From: Prevotella sp.
GTDB lineage: Bacteria > Bacteroidota > Bacteroidia > Bacteroidales > Bacteroidaceae
Direction: 5' to 3'
Length of the DNA: 33,535 nt
Assembly: GCA_017389705.1 (NCBI GenBank)
Contig: JAFPEE010000006.1
Span: forward strand, 1 to 33,535
This document shows, piece after piece, positions 8,392 to 17,075 of the stretch. The position numbers and the translations under genes were made by a program. Under the pieces are notes generated by a model that was not told where the DNA came from, ran no database searches, and saw nothing but the letters and a program-made list of their open reading frames with translations. How positions within the stretch are numbered: position 1 is the stretch's first letter; every line of letters begins with the position of its first letter.

Positions 8392-8399
8392 CAAAGATA
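8392..8399 (-). promoter_or_regulatory. -7 box of the SusC-OmpA operon promoter
   Basis: TATCTTTG on the minus strand. No clear TTTG box at the expected distance. If used, it gives an unusually long leader of about 190 bases before the ATG at 8197. Confidence 0.55.
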
Positions 8400-8603
8400 A
8401 TACTTTTTTGTGAAATGGTAACATCTTTTATTGATTATTTTTGATACTTTTTTGCTTTTCCGCCAAAATGACCATGATTTTTCCACTAATAGAACAAGGA
8501 GTTTACACAATACACGCGTACATTATTATATTTTACTAAACAAATGCCTTTTCCTGACGCTTTTTGCAAGATAACACCATTTTAAAAATATTAGTTAATA
8601 TCA

Positions 8604-8634
8604 TTGGAGATTTCCTTTTATTTTCGTATCTTTG
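8604..8634 (+). promoter_or_regulatory. Promoter of the second SusCD operon
   Basis: TTG (8604-8606), 20 bases, then TATCTTTG (8627-8634). Transcription would begin near 8639, which rules out translation starts upstream of it and leaves the ATG at 8701 as the first sensible start. Confidence 0.75.
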
Positions 8635-8700
8635 CATCGCCTTATACGGCAACATACCGATAATTCGAGAAAAAGTATACTATTAACTAACAAAAGAAGT

Positions 8701-11700
8701 ATGAATCTAAATTGCAGTAAAAACTCTCTGCTGGCGGGATTATGCGCTATAGTCCTGCTGGGCCATTCGCCCGTGATACATGCTGCAGAGGGCAGTGCAC
8801 CACTGCCCGCTGTGCAACAGGCGAAGAAGATTACGGGTACGGTGACGGACGCCATGGGTCCCGTCATCGGTGCAAGCGTAGTTGTGAAGGGAACTTCGAA
8901 CGGTGTAGCCACCGACTTCGACGGAAACTTTACGCTCAACGTCAAACAGGGTCAGACCATCGTCGTGTCCTACATTGGATACGTATCGAAGGAGATCAAG
9001 ATTGACGGCCGTAACAATTATCAGATTACCCTCGAAGAGGACAAGAAGGTGCTCGACGAAGTGGTGGTAGTAGGTTATGGTACGATGAAGCGCTCTGACC
9101 TGACCGGTTCAGTAGCCAGCATCGACGAGAAAGCCATTAAGCAAGGTGTCAACACCTCTATCGAACAGGCCATGCAAGGTCGTATTGCCGGTGTGGCTGT
9201 AACCCAGAACTCAGGTGCCCCAGGTGGTGGTATCTCTGTACAAATCCGTGGCATCAACTCTCTGAGCGGTAACGAGCCTCTGTACGTGATTGACGGTGTC
9301 GCTATGTCTGGACAGACCAGTGACAACTCATCAGTACTGAGCACCCTGAACCCATCGGATATTACCTCACTGGAGGTATTGAAGGATGCCTCTGCAACGG
9401 CCATCTATGGTTCACGCGCATCGAATGGTGTCGTTCTGATTACCACCAAGAAGGGACAAGAAGGCAAGCCCAAAGTCAATTATGAAGGTATGGTGGGTTG
9501 GCAGTCGCTGCCTAAGCACCTCGACATGATGAACCTCCAGCAGTACGCACAGTTCTATAACGAGCGTGCCGCATTATGGGGCTGGGGTGCTATGGAGCAG
9601 TACAAGGACCCTTCCCTGCTGACTACCGGTACCGACTGGCAGAAAGAGCTTTTTCAGGTGGCATTCATGCACCAGCATCAGTTGGGTGTCAGCGGTGGTA
9701 CCAAGGACTTGAACTATAACCTCTCCGGCGGCTATCTAGACCAGAATGGTATAGGTGTCGGCTCCGGATTCACCCGCGCCAGTTTCCGTGCCAACGTGGA
9801 AACCAATGTCAACAACTGGCTGAAGGTGGGTGCCAACGGCTACTTTGCCCGCACGAAGCAGATTATCACCTTCGACGATGCCAACGTCATTCAAGATGCC
9901 ATCTCCATGACGCCCGATGTGGCAGCCCGCAATGCCGACGGAAGTTACGACTCTGGTGCCGAGAACGAGTATAACTATACGGAAAACCCTTTGTTCAAGG
10001 CACAGCAGATTGACAACAACAACAAGAAATCACAGCTGGACTTCAACCTTTATGGCAACATCACTCCTATCAAGAATCTGATTATCCGCATAGAGTATGG
10101 TGGCAGCTTCTCTTGGGCCAACTCCTATTACTTCCGTCCTACCTATACCTATGGTTCCAACAACCAGAAGGTCGAGTCCTTGGCTCAGCGCAGCTCCTCT
10201 ACCAGCAACTATCAGAGTTTCAAGCAGTATGCGACCTACGATTTCGACCCTTTGGAGCACCACCACCTGCAGATTATGTTAGGTCATGAGGCCCAGTGGG
10301 GCGACTGGGGCAACCTCTCCGGCTCACGAAGGGGCTACATCTCCGACGCCATCCATTCACTGCATGTAGGCGATGCCACAACGGCGACCAACGACGAGCA
10401 GGGCAGCGAGTGGTCTATTGAGTCTTACTATGGTCGTCTGAACTACAACCTGATGGACCGTTATCTGCTGACGGCCACGCTTCGTGCCGACGGCTCGTCC
10501 TCTTTCGGCCCCAACAACCGCTGGGGTTGGTTCCCCTCGGTGGCTGCCGCCTGGCGTATCACCCAGGAGCCTTTCATGAAGAACGTCACGTGGCTGAGCA
10601 ATGCCAAGCTGCGTCTGGGCTGGGGTCTTGTAGGTAACCAGCAGGCCGGCTCTTATTCGTATGGTGTGGCCATGAGCTCCATCTCAACGGCCTGGGGTAC
10701 CGGCTACTATTCCGGCAACTACTCCAACCCCGACCTGAAGTGGGAAAGCACCAAGGCTTGGAACATCGGTCTGGACCTTTCCTTGTTCAACAACCGCATC
10801 GAGTTCATTGTGGATGCCTACTACAAGAATACCGATAACCTGCTGATGTACTCGGTGCTTCCTACCTACTTGATTGACGAGGAAGGCTATCAGTACTATT
10901 TCGGCATCAAGCCCCCGTACGTCAACGCCGGTGCCATCCGCAACAAGGGTATTGAGTTTACCTTGAACACCGTGAACATCACCAACAAGGATTTCCAGTG
11001 GCGTACCAGCGCAACCCTCTCCTTCAACCGTAACAAGCTGACCAAACTGAACAGCGAGGACTCCTCCTTGCAGGGACGCATCGGCAGCGACACTTACACT
11101 CTCTCTGAGGTCGGTGGACCTGTTGGACGTTTCTATGGCTATAACGTCATTGGCATGTATACCAACGAGGACGACTTCTACCAGAAAGACCCCGACGGCA
11201 ATTTCATGATTGACCAGGACGGCAACCGTATTCCCGTTGCACGTCCTGTTGACAGCGACGGCAACTTCTACGACATCAAGCAGAATGGTATCTGGGTTGG
11301 TGACTATATCTTCGAGGATATAGACGGTGACGGCAAGATTACAGAGTCTGACCGTACCTATATTGGTAATCCTAACCCAAAGTTCACATTCGGTCTCAAC
11401 AACACCATCACGTGGAAGGACTTTGAGTTGTCCTTCTTCCTGAGCGGTTCTTATGGCAACGATGTGTATAACGTGCTCCGCCAGACAAAGACCAATCCTT
11501 CAGGCTGGGGTAACAAGATGTCGTATGTGGCCAATTGTGCCAAGATTGCCATGTATGACCCAGAGGGCTCTCTGAGCGACATCTCTAATGTCTATATCTC
11601 AAATGCCGGCTCGGCAGAGTGCTGGCGCATCGAGCCTTCCGGCAGTGGCCAGAACAACAACAGCCGAATCTCCTCAAAATTCGTGGAGAACGGCTCGTAC

Positions 11701-11937
11701 ATCCGACTGAAGTCCCTCTCTTTGGCTTGGAACCTGCCTTACAGGTGGATTTCCAAGATAGGCATGCAATGGTGCCAGGTTTATGCCAACGTGCAGAACC
11801 TCTTCACCATCACTGGTTACAAGGGCTATGACCCTGAAGTCGGTGCCCAGGGACAGAGCGTGATTCTCCAAGGTCTCGATAACGGCCGCTATCCTTCCCA
11901 GCGCATTTGGAACTTTGGTGTAAAACTTAACTTCTAA
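8701..11937 (+). CDS. SusC/RagA TonB-dependent outer-membrane transporter (set 2)
   Basis: The product has 1078 residues from the ATG at 8701, with a signal peptide ending around 'SPVIHAA'. A CarboxypepD_reg-like domain 'ITGTVTDAMGPVIGASVVVKG' (about 43-110) is followed by the TonB box DEVVVVGYG (about 119-127), the plug 'LYVIDGVAMSG' and 'ITSLEVLKDASATAIYGSRASNGVVLITTKKG', and the barrel. It ends in the usual aromatic final strand 'RIWNFGVKLNF', with no extension, in contrast to the neighbouring SusC-OmpA. It imports oligosaccharides across the outer membrane using TonB energy together with the SusD gene 12 bases downstream. A longer reading from 8632 would start at TTG inside the promoter and was not used. 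Confidence 0.95.
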   Translation: MNLNCSKNSLLAGLCAIVLLGHSPVIHAAEGSAPLPAVQQAKKITGTVTDAMGPVIGASVVVKGTSNGVATDFDGNFTLNVKQGQTIVVSYIGYVSKEIKIDGRNNYQITLEEDKKVLDEVVVVGYGTMKRSDLTGSVASIDEKAIKQGVNTSIEQAMQGRIAGVAVTQNSGAPGGGISVQIRGINSLSGNEPLYVIDGVAMSGQTSDNSSVLSTLNPSDITSLEVLKDASATAIYGSRASNGVVLITTKKGQEGKPKVNYEGMVGWQSLPKHLDMMNLQQYAQFYNERAALWGWGAMEQYKDPSLLTTGTDWQKELFQVAFMHQHQLGVSGGTKDLNYNLSGGYLDQNGIGVGSGFTRASFRANVETNVNNWLKVGANGYFARTKQIITFDDANVIQDAISMTPDVAARNADGSYDSGAENEYNYTENPLFKAQQIDNNNKKSQLDFNLYGNITPIKNLIIRIEYGGSFSWANSYYFRPTYTYGSNNQKVESLAQRSSSTSNYQSFKQYATYDFDPLEHHHLQIMLGHEAQWGDWGNLSGSRRGYISDAIHSLHVGDATTATNDEQGSEWSIESYYGRLNYNLMDRYLLTATLRADGSSSFGPNNRWGWFPSVAAAWRITQEPFMKNVTWLSNAKLRLGWGLVGNQQAGSYSYGVAMSSISTAWGTGYYSGNYSNPDLKWESTKAWNIGLDLSLFNNRIEFIVDAYYKNTDNLLMYSVLPTYLIDEEGYQYYFGIKPPYVNAGAIRNKGIEFTLNTVNITNKDFQWRTSATLSFNRNKLTKLNSEDSSLQGRIGSDTYTLSEVGGPVGRFYGYNVIGMYTNEDDFYQKDPDGNFMIDQDGNRIPVARPVDSDGNFYDIKQNGIWVGDYIFEDIDGDGKITESDRTYIGNPNPKFTFGLNNTITWKDFELSFFLSGSYGNDVYNVLRQTKTNPSGWGNKMSYVANCAKIAMYDPEGSLSDISNVYISNAGSAECWRIEPSGSGQNNNSRISSKFVENGSYIRLKSLSLAWNLPYRWISKIGMQWCQVYANVQNLFTITGYKGYDPEVGAQGQSVILQGLDNGRYPSQRIWNFGVKLNF

Positions 11938-11949
11938 AACAGCATAACA

Positions 11950-13788
11950 ATGAAAAAGCTAAATATATTTTTATTGGCAGCGTCTCTGACAATAGGGGTA
12001 CTGACAACCAGTTGCAGTAAGGATTTCCTGGACAAGACCCCCCAGCATGACTACACAGCAGACACCTACTATTCATCAGACGAGGCTGTGATGAAGGCCA
12101 TTGAGCCATTGTACAACTACGCATGGTTCAACTACAACTACCGTGCCATGGTTGGTATGGGCTCCGCCCGTGCCAACGACGGATGGAACCCTTACCTGAA
12201 TCCCCAGTTCGCCACCTTCCAGGTAACAGGTCTGGACGGTGACTTGAGCAACGCCTGGAAATCCTTCTACCTGGTCGTGTCCATGTCAAACCAGCTGATT
12301 TCCGACATCAACACCTACTGCACTGATGCTGTCAGCGAAGACACAAAGAACCTGGCACTGGGCGAGGCTTACCTGATGCGCGGCACCGCCTACTTCTATT
12401 TGGTCCGTGCCTGGGGCGATGTCATCGTCTACGAGAACAACTTGGATATGACCAATACTCCTGTCGTTCCCCTGACAAAGGAAGAAGACGTGCTGAAGTT
12501 TGTCATCCGCGACTACAGGCGCGCCGTCAAGCTCCTGCCGGAAGCCAGCACCAGCATGCACGCCACCAAGTATGCCGCAGAAGGCCTGCTGGCAAAGGCG
12601 CTGCTCGCCTACAGCGGCTGGAACAAGACCACGCGTGACGAGTCAGTCCTTCGGGAGGTCATCACGCTCTGCGACGACGTCATCAACAATGGTCCCTACT
12701 CACTGATGAGCGACTATGCAGACCTGTTCAAGTACGCATCGAACAACTTCTCTATGCAGAATTCGGAGACTCTGCTGGCTATGCGCTGGGCAGACCCTCT
12801 GACTTCTTCTTGGGGCACATATAGCGCCAACTTCTCCGACCTGGCTTGGAGCGGTTCCTCAGACGTGACGGTATGGGGCGGCATCTATGCCTCTCCTGAC
12901 ATGCTGGACCTCTATAACGAGGATATCAGCGACTCCATCCGCTTCCAGGCCACCTTCTGTCTGCCGGGCATCTATTATGACTATTGGGACACGGGCAACG
13001 ACCTTGTCTCCGCAGCAGACAAGACGCCGGCCAATGGCTATCCTAAGACGTCAGGCTACGTGTATAGCAAGAAGTACTGCCAGCTGAAGAAGTGGGTGGT
13101 AGGCACCAAAGCCGACTGCAACGGCCATCTGGCCCAGATGGCGTCGCCCCTGAATACCTACATTATGCGCCTTGCTGACGTATACCTCATCAAGGCCGAG
13201 GCTGTGCTGGGCAATAACGACGCCACTTCCGACGCCGCAGGCCTGGCCGCCATCAATGCTGTACGCAGCAGGGCCAAGGTGGACAAGCTGTATGACTCGT
13301 ATGGTCTGGATGAGCTGATTAAGGAGCGCCGCAAGGAGTTCTGCATGGAGTTCTCCAACTGGTACGATATGGTAACCTGGTATCGCTGGAAGCCCCAGTA
13401 CATGCTGAACTACTTCAACAACAAGCAGCACCGCGCCTTCATGATTAACAGCGGCGATGTGCTCTTCAACGCAGACCGCACCATTTCCTACCGCACGTTC
13501 CCCAACCGCCAGTCCTCCCCCTGGTACTTCTACGACAACACGATGAATCCTCGCGGTTGCTACTGGAACGACTGTATGCGCGAGGAAGACAGCGAGACCG
13601 TCATCATGACTAAGGATCAGGGATATGTCTATGACGTGGACGCCCTCTGCCGGGCTCAGGACGGTTACGACCCCGTCACCTTGAATGAGGAGAACATCTT
13701 CATGCCTTATCCTGAGGCTGACGTCATTCGCAATCCTTACTTCAAGCAGCCTGCCCAGGACTACGATTTCGGAGATGAAGAAGAGTAA
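11950..13788 (+). CDS. SusD/RagB-family nutrient-binding lipoprotein (set 2)
   Basis: The 612-residue lipoprotein has the start 'LTTSCSKDFLDKTPQHDY' (Cys22, followed by the Ser-Lys-Asp type surface-export signal common in SusD). Family hallmarks are 'LALGEAYLMRGTAYFYLVRAWGDVIVYE', 'AAEGLLAKALLAYSGW', 'TYIMRLADVYLIKAEAVLG', 'AINAVRSRAKV' and 'LIKERRKEFCMEFSNWYDMVTWYRW'. It works as the ligand-capturing lid of the SusC encoded 12 bases upstream. It is followed after 21 bases by the SGBP-like lipoprotein. The set-2 SusD differs strongly from the set-1 SusD (2624-4411), so the two pairs probably take up different glycans or sizes. Confidence 0.95.
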   Translation: MKKLNIFLLAASLTIGVLTTSCSKDFLDKTPQHDYTADTYYSSDEAVMKAIEPLYNYAWFNYNYRAMVGMGSARANDGWNPYLNPQFATFQVTGLDGDLSNAWKSFYLVVSMSNQLISDINTYCTDAVSEDTKNLALGEAYLMRGTAYFYLVRAWGDVIVYENNLDMTNTPVVPLTKEEDVLKFVIRDYRRAVKLLPEASTSMHATKYAAEGLLAKALLAYSGWNKTTRDESVLREVITLCDDVINNGPYSLMSDYADLFKYASNNFSMQNSETLLAMRWADPLTSSWGTYSANFSDLAWSGSSDVTVWGGIYASPDMLDLYNEDISDSIRFQATFCLPGIYYDYWDTGNDLVSAADKTPANGYPKTSGYVYSKKYCQLKKWVVGTKADCNGHLAQMASPLNTYIMRLADVYLIKAEAVLGNNDATSDAAGLAAINAVRSRAKVDKLYDSYGLDELIKERRKEFCMEFSNWYDMVTWYRWKPQYMLNYFNNKQHRAFMINSGDVLFNADRTISYRTFPNRQSSPWYFYDNTMNPRGCYWNDCMREEDSETVIMTKDQGYVYDVDALCRAQDGYDPVTLNEENIFMPYPEADVIRNPYFKQPAQDYDFGDEEE

Positions 13789-13809
13789 TAACTTAAAGAT
13801 GACAAAGCT

Positions 13810-15438
13810 ATGAATACAATATCAAAAATGAGTAAAGGTGTCCTGATGACGGCACTACTGGCGGTCATCACGCTGGGCTTTGCCGCATGTAGCGACAGTG
13901 ATGGCAGTAGCGGACAGCCTGAGATTACCGGTGTTCGCGTCTGCGACCCCGAAAAAGCCGACAGCCTCTTCACCAAGTCGGCACAAGGCCAGGTGATTGC
14001 CATTATCGGTAACAACCTGGGAGGAGCTACTGCCGTATATATCAACGACCAGAAGGTGGGCTTCAGCACCACGATGAATACCGACCACAGCATTATTGTG
14101 ACGGTGCCCACAGAGGCTAAAGGATTCCAGCTTACGGCCTTCAATTCTGAGCTTAAGGATGAGATTCGCGTGGAGACCACCCATGGAACCGCCACCTACG
14201 GTTTTAAGGTTCTGGGAGCACCTCCTGTCATGCAGCGTATCCAGGGAACCTATCCGCGTTATGCAGGTGACATCCTGAATGTCTATGGCCTTAACCTCTA
14301 TAGCATCGAGAGCGTATACTTCACTGACGCTACTGAAGAGGAGGTTGCCACGACAGAATGGAAGACCGTTCCAGGTAACCATACACCAGTTAGCGACTAT
14401 AAGATCGTGAAGCAAGACCGCTATATCAATGCCAGCCAGAACTATGAGGTTTCCTCACAGATTCAGTTGGTAACTCCTGAGCTGCCCTTCGACGAGGGTT
14501 GTGTGGTTCTGGAGTGCTCTGCAGGTATCGTTTACCTGCCTTACACCAAGGTTCCTGGCAAGCCCGTCATCACCAGCATCAACACGGATATGCCATTCGA
14601 AGGCCATGACCTTATCATTAAGGGACGTGAGTTCGTTCAGGTGGAGTCTATCACCTATGGCGATGTGACGTTAACTGCTGACGACTTTACGGTGGCAGAC
14701 TCTGAGGACGAGATTACCGTATACTTCAAGAAGAAGCCAGCAGCAGGCTCTGGCACGTCACTGACTGTGACTACGCCTGGTGGTACGTCTACCCTTGACT
14801 ACTTCTACGTATACGATGGTCTGCTCCTGAACTTCGAGCCCGACTATGCTACCGATAACGGATGGGGCCCGAACGGTGAGCTGAAGACACAGGCTACTGG
14901 CGAAGTCCTTCCTTTTATCAGCGACGGTCAGTACTGGCGCATCAAGGCCTCTGACGGTGGTTGGAACTGGTGGAACACCATGTGCTACTTCCGTAAGGAC
15001 TGGAATGGCAACTCCTTTCAGCTGCCTGGCTTCGACAAGATTCCAGCCAACACACCTACCAGCGAAGTTTATCTGGCTATGGAGGTATGGGACAACAATA
15101 CTGACTTTGGCACTGCCCAGTGGCCTTTCATCCACTATCAGATCCAGACCATCGGCGATGCCCAGACCTACACTTTCGCCAACTTCATCCAGAACGACGT
15201 GGAGTATATTGAGAAGGCGCTTAAGGACATCGACAACAACCAGCCGAAGGAGCAGTGGTATCGTCACGTGACAGCCCTGAGCAACTTCGACGGTTGGGCA
15301 GGAAAAACCTATGCAGACGTGGTGGCTGACGGCATCAACCAGATTCGCCTGATGCACATGAACTGGACAGGAACACCGTCGTCCATCGATGTGATGTTCG
15401 ATAATGTTCGTATCTTATATATTCCTGCTGTTAAATAA
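13810..15438 (+). CDS. IPT/TIG surface glycan-binding lipoprotein (SGBP-B-like)
   Basis: The 542-residue product has a lipobox 'LGFAAC' (Cys27) followed by Ser-Asp-Ser-Asp, a surface-export-like signal. Three Ig-like IPT/TIG domains are visible: about 37-130 ('GQVIAIIGNNLGGATAVYINDQ'), about 135-250 ('YAGDILNVYGLNLYSIESVYF') and about 255-340 ('EGHDLIIKGREFVQVESITYGD'). The C-terminal 200 residues are Trp-rich ('DGGWNWWNTMCYF', 'WPFIHYQI', 'MNWTGTPSSIDVMFDNVRI') and resemble the xyloglucan/beta-glucan-binding domain of SGBP-B proteins (PF18329). It would stand out from the cell on its Ig stalk and hold the polymer near the SusCD pair and the adjacent GH5. The specific ligand is inference. Confidence 0.85.
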   Translation: MNTISKMSKGVLMTALLAVITLGFAACSDSDGSSGQPEITGVRVCDPEKADSLFTKSAQGQVIAIIGNNLGGATAVYINDQKVGFSTTMNTDHSIIVTVPTEAKGFQLTAFNSELKDEIRVETTHGTATYGFKVLGAPPVMQRIQGTYPRYAGDILNVYGLNLYSIESVYFTDATEEEVATTEWKTVPGNHTPVSDYKIVKQDRYINASQNYEVSSQIQLVTPELPFDEGCVVLECSAGIVYLPYTKVPGKPVITSINTDMPFEGHDLIIKGREFVQVESITYGDVTLTADDFTVADSEDEITVYFKKKPAAGSGTSLTVTTPGGTSTLDYFYVYDGLLLNFEPDYATDNGWGPNGELKTQATGEVLPFISDGQYWRIKASDGGWNWWNTMCYFRKDWNGNSFQLPGFDKIPANTPTSEVYLAMEVWDNNTDFGTAQWPFIHYQIQTIGDAQTYTFANFIQNDVEYIEKALKDIDNNQPKEQWYRHVTALSNFDGWAGKTYADVVADGINQIRLMHMNWTGTPSSIDVMFDNVRILYIPAVK

Positions 15439-15467
15439 CTTGTCAAATATAATAAGAATAAAAGAAT

Positions 15468-16997
15468 ATGAGAAAGAATATAATGAATGCCGCTATCCTG
15501 CTGCTCCTTGCCTTCGTGGCAGGAGCATGCAGCGACAGCGATACCACGAAGACTGTGGACAACGGGCGCCGCTATGGAGACGCTACTGTCTTGCAGGTGT
15601 TGGACGACAACGAATCGGATGTGTCCACTATGAGTTTCTCGCTGGGCGCCAGTAGTAAAATCGTCGGCATCAACTGCGACGGTGACTGGAAGGCTACCGT
15701 CGATGCCGAATGGGTAACGCTGTCAAACTACTCGGGTTATGGCTTTGCCAACAAGTACAGCTACGACAAGATTACGGTGGAAAAGAACAAGGGCAGCGAG
15801 CGTACTGCTACCGTGACCTTCACCTCTGGAAGCATCAGCAAGCAGCTTGCCATTACACAGAAGGGTGCCGGCGGCGACCCCGACGACCCGTTCGAGACTT
15901 CCTTTGAGCTGATAGAGAACCTGAAGATGGGCTATAACCTGGGCAACACCCTCGATGCCAACGCCGACCCGGCACAATCGTGGTTCAACCCCACGGGGCC
16001 CGGCGACTGGGAGGCTTACGAGACGGTATGGGGACAGCCCGTCACCACGCAGGAGATAATCGACTACATTGTCTCGAAGGGCTTCAACATCATCCGTGTG
16101 CCTGTAACCTGGTTCCCGCATGTGGATGAGAACTGGAACATCAACGAGACGTGGATGAACCGTGTACAGGCGGTGGTCGATATGGTGCTCTCCACAGGCA
16201 GCTACTGTATCATCAACGTCATGCACGACACGGGTGCCCGCGACGCCTCGCGCACCGACAACCAGTGCTGGCTCAACGCCGACCCCGACAAGTACGAGGC
16301 GAACACCGTCATCTACCAGAAGCTGTGGACGCAGATTGCCACCCACTTCCGCAACTATGACGACAGGCTCATCTTCGAGTCGTTCAACGAGATTCTCGAC
16401 AAGAACTACTCATGGACAGCTCCTGCCGAGGGCGACGAGGCTTATACAGTCATCAACAAGCTGCAGCAGGACTTCGTCAACACCGTGCGCGCCACCGGAG
16501 GCAACAACAGCTACCGCAACCTAGCCATTACCACCTACTCGGCAACGGGCAACAGCGACGCCGCCGTCAACAGCTTCCAGCTGCCGGACGACGTTGCGAG
16601 CAACCACATCTACCTGAGCATCCATTCCTATGACCCGTATAACTTCTGCAACAACAACTCGGGCAAGAACGCCGACGGCACGGAGTACGACTACAACCAG
16701 GAGATTTTCGACTCCGACTGTCAGGCCACCATCGATGCCGTATTCGCCCGTGTCAGCAAGAGGGCTAATGAAGTTGGCATCCCCTTCATCTTCGGCGAGT
16801 TTGGTGCCATCGATGCCGGCAAAGCGCTGGCCGAGCGCATCAAGTATGCCAAGTATCTGAAGTCGAAGTACACCCAGTACGAGACGGCCGGCCTGTGGTG
16901 GATGGGCCTCATCGATCGCAAGACCTTGACAACCAACGTGCCGTACGACGGCATGACCGTTGACGAGTCCGAGATTATCGATGCACTGATGAAATAA
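15468..16997 (+). CDS. BACON-GH5 (subfamily 4-like) endo-beta-1,4-glucanase lipoprotein
   Basis: The 509-residue product has a lipoprotein signal (AGAC, Cys21, then SDSD). A BACON domain spans about residues 50-138 ('DGDWKATVDAEWVTLS', 'SERTATVTFTSG', 'KQLAITQKGAG'). The catalytic (beta/alpha)8 domain begins 'LKMGYNLGNTLDA' and includes 'GFNIIRVPVTW', the acid/base Glu308 in 'FESFNEIL', 'YLSIHSYDPYNF' and the nucleophile Glu444 in 'FIFGEFGAID'. The architecture matches the surface endo-xyloglucanase/endoglucanase type found next to SGBP-B genes. It would cut beta-1,4-glucan backbones (xyloglucan, mixed-linkage glucan, cellulose or glucomannan) into pieces for the upstream SusCD. It is the last gene of the operon, 29 bases after the SGBP. 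Confidence 0.9.
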   Translation: MRKNIMNAAILLLLAFVAGACSDSDTTKTVDNGRRYGDATVLQVLDDNESDVSTMSFSLGASSKIVGINCDGDWKATVDAEWVTLSNYSGYGFANKYSYDKITVEKNKGSERTATVTFTSGSISKQLAITQKGAGGDPDDPFETSFELIENLKMGYNLGNTLDANADPAQSWFNPTGPGDWEAYETVWGQPVTTQEIIDYIVSKGFNIIRVPVTWFPHVDENWNINETWMNRVQAVVDMVLSTGSYCIINVMHDTGARDASRTDNQCWLNADPDKYEANTVIYQKLWTQIATHFRNYDDRLIFESFNEILDKNYSWTAPAEGDEAYTVINKLQQDFVNTVRATGGNNSYRNLAITTYSATGNSDAAVNSFQLPDDVASNHIYLSIHSYDPYNFCNNNSGKNADGTEYDYNQEIFDSDCQATIDAVFARVSKRANEVGIPFIFGEFGAIDAGKALAERIKYAKYLKSKYTQYETAGLWWMGLIDRKTLTTNVPYDGMTVDESEIIDALMK

Positions 16998-17018
16998 TCC
17001 ACCGATAACTTCCAAGGA

Positions 17019-17048
17019 AAAAGAGAGGCTCAAACAAGCCTCTCTTTT
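17019..17048. terminator. Bidirectional terminator between the convergent GH5 genes
   Basis: A perfect 12-bp stem (17019-17030 with 17037-17048) around a six-base loop, with A-rich left and T-rich right flanks, so it works in either direction. It sits 21 bases after the GH5_4 stop and 27 bases after the GH5_7 stop on the other strand. Confidence 0.9.
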
Positions 17049-17075
17049 CCTATCCCCTTTTGTTCCTATCCTACT

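Larger units (their letters stand above)
8198..8700. other. Divergent control region between two SusC operons
   Basis: This AT-rich spacer of 503 bases holds the promoters of both operons, one at 8392-8399 (minus) and one at 8604-8634 (plus). The minus leader is about 190 bases and contains a GC-rich island with a possible small ORF (8244-8306). The plus leader is about 60 bases. The stretch between the two promoters (8400-8603) shows no ORF and no clear repeat. Confidence 0.75.

Noticed and set aside
8632..8700. Longer N-terminus for the second SusC
   Set aside because: It would start at TTG inside the -7 box; the ATG at 8701 opens directly onto the signal peptide.
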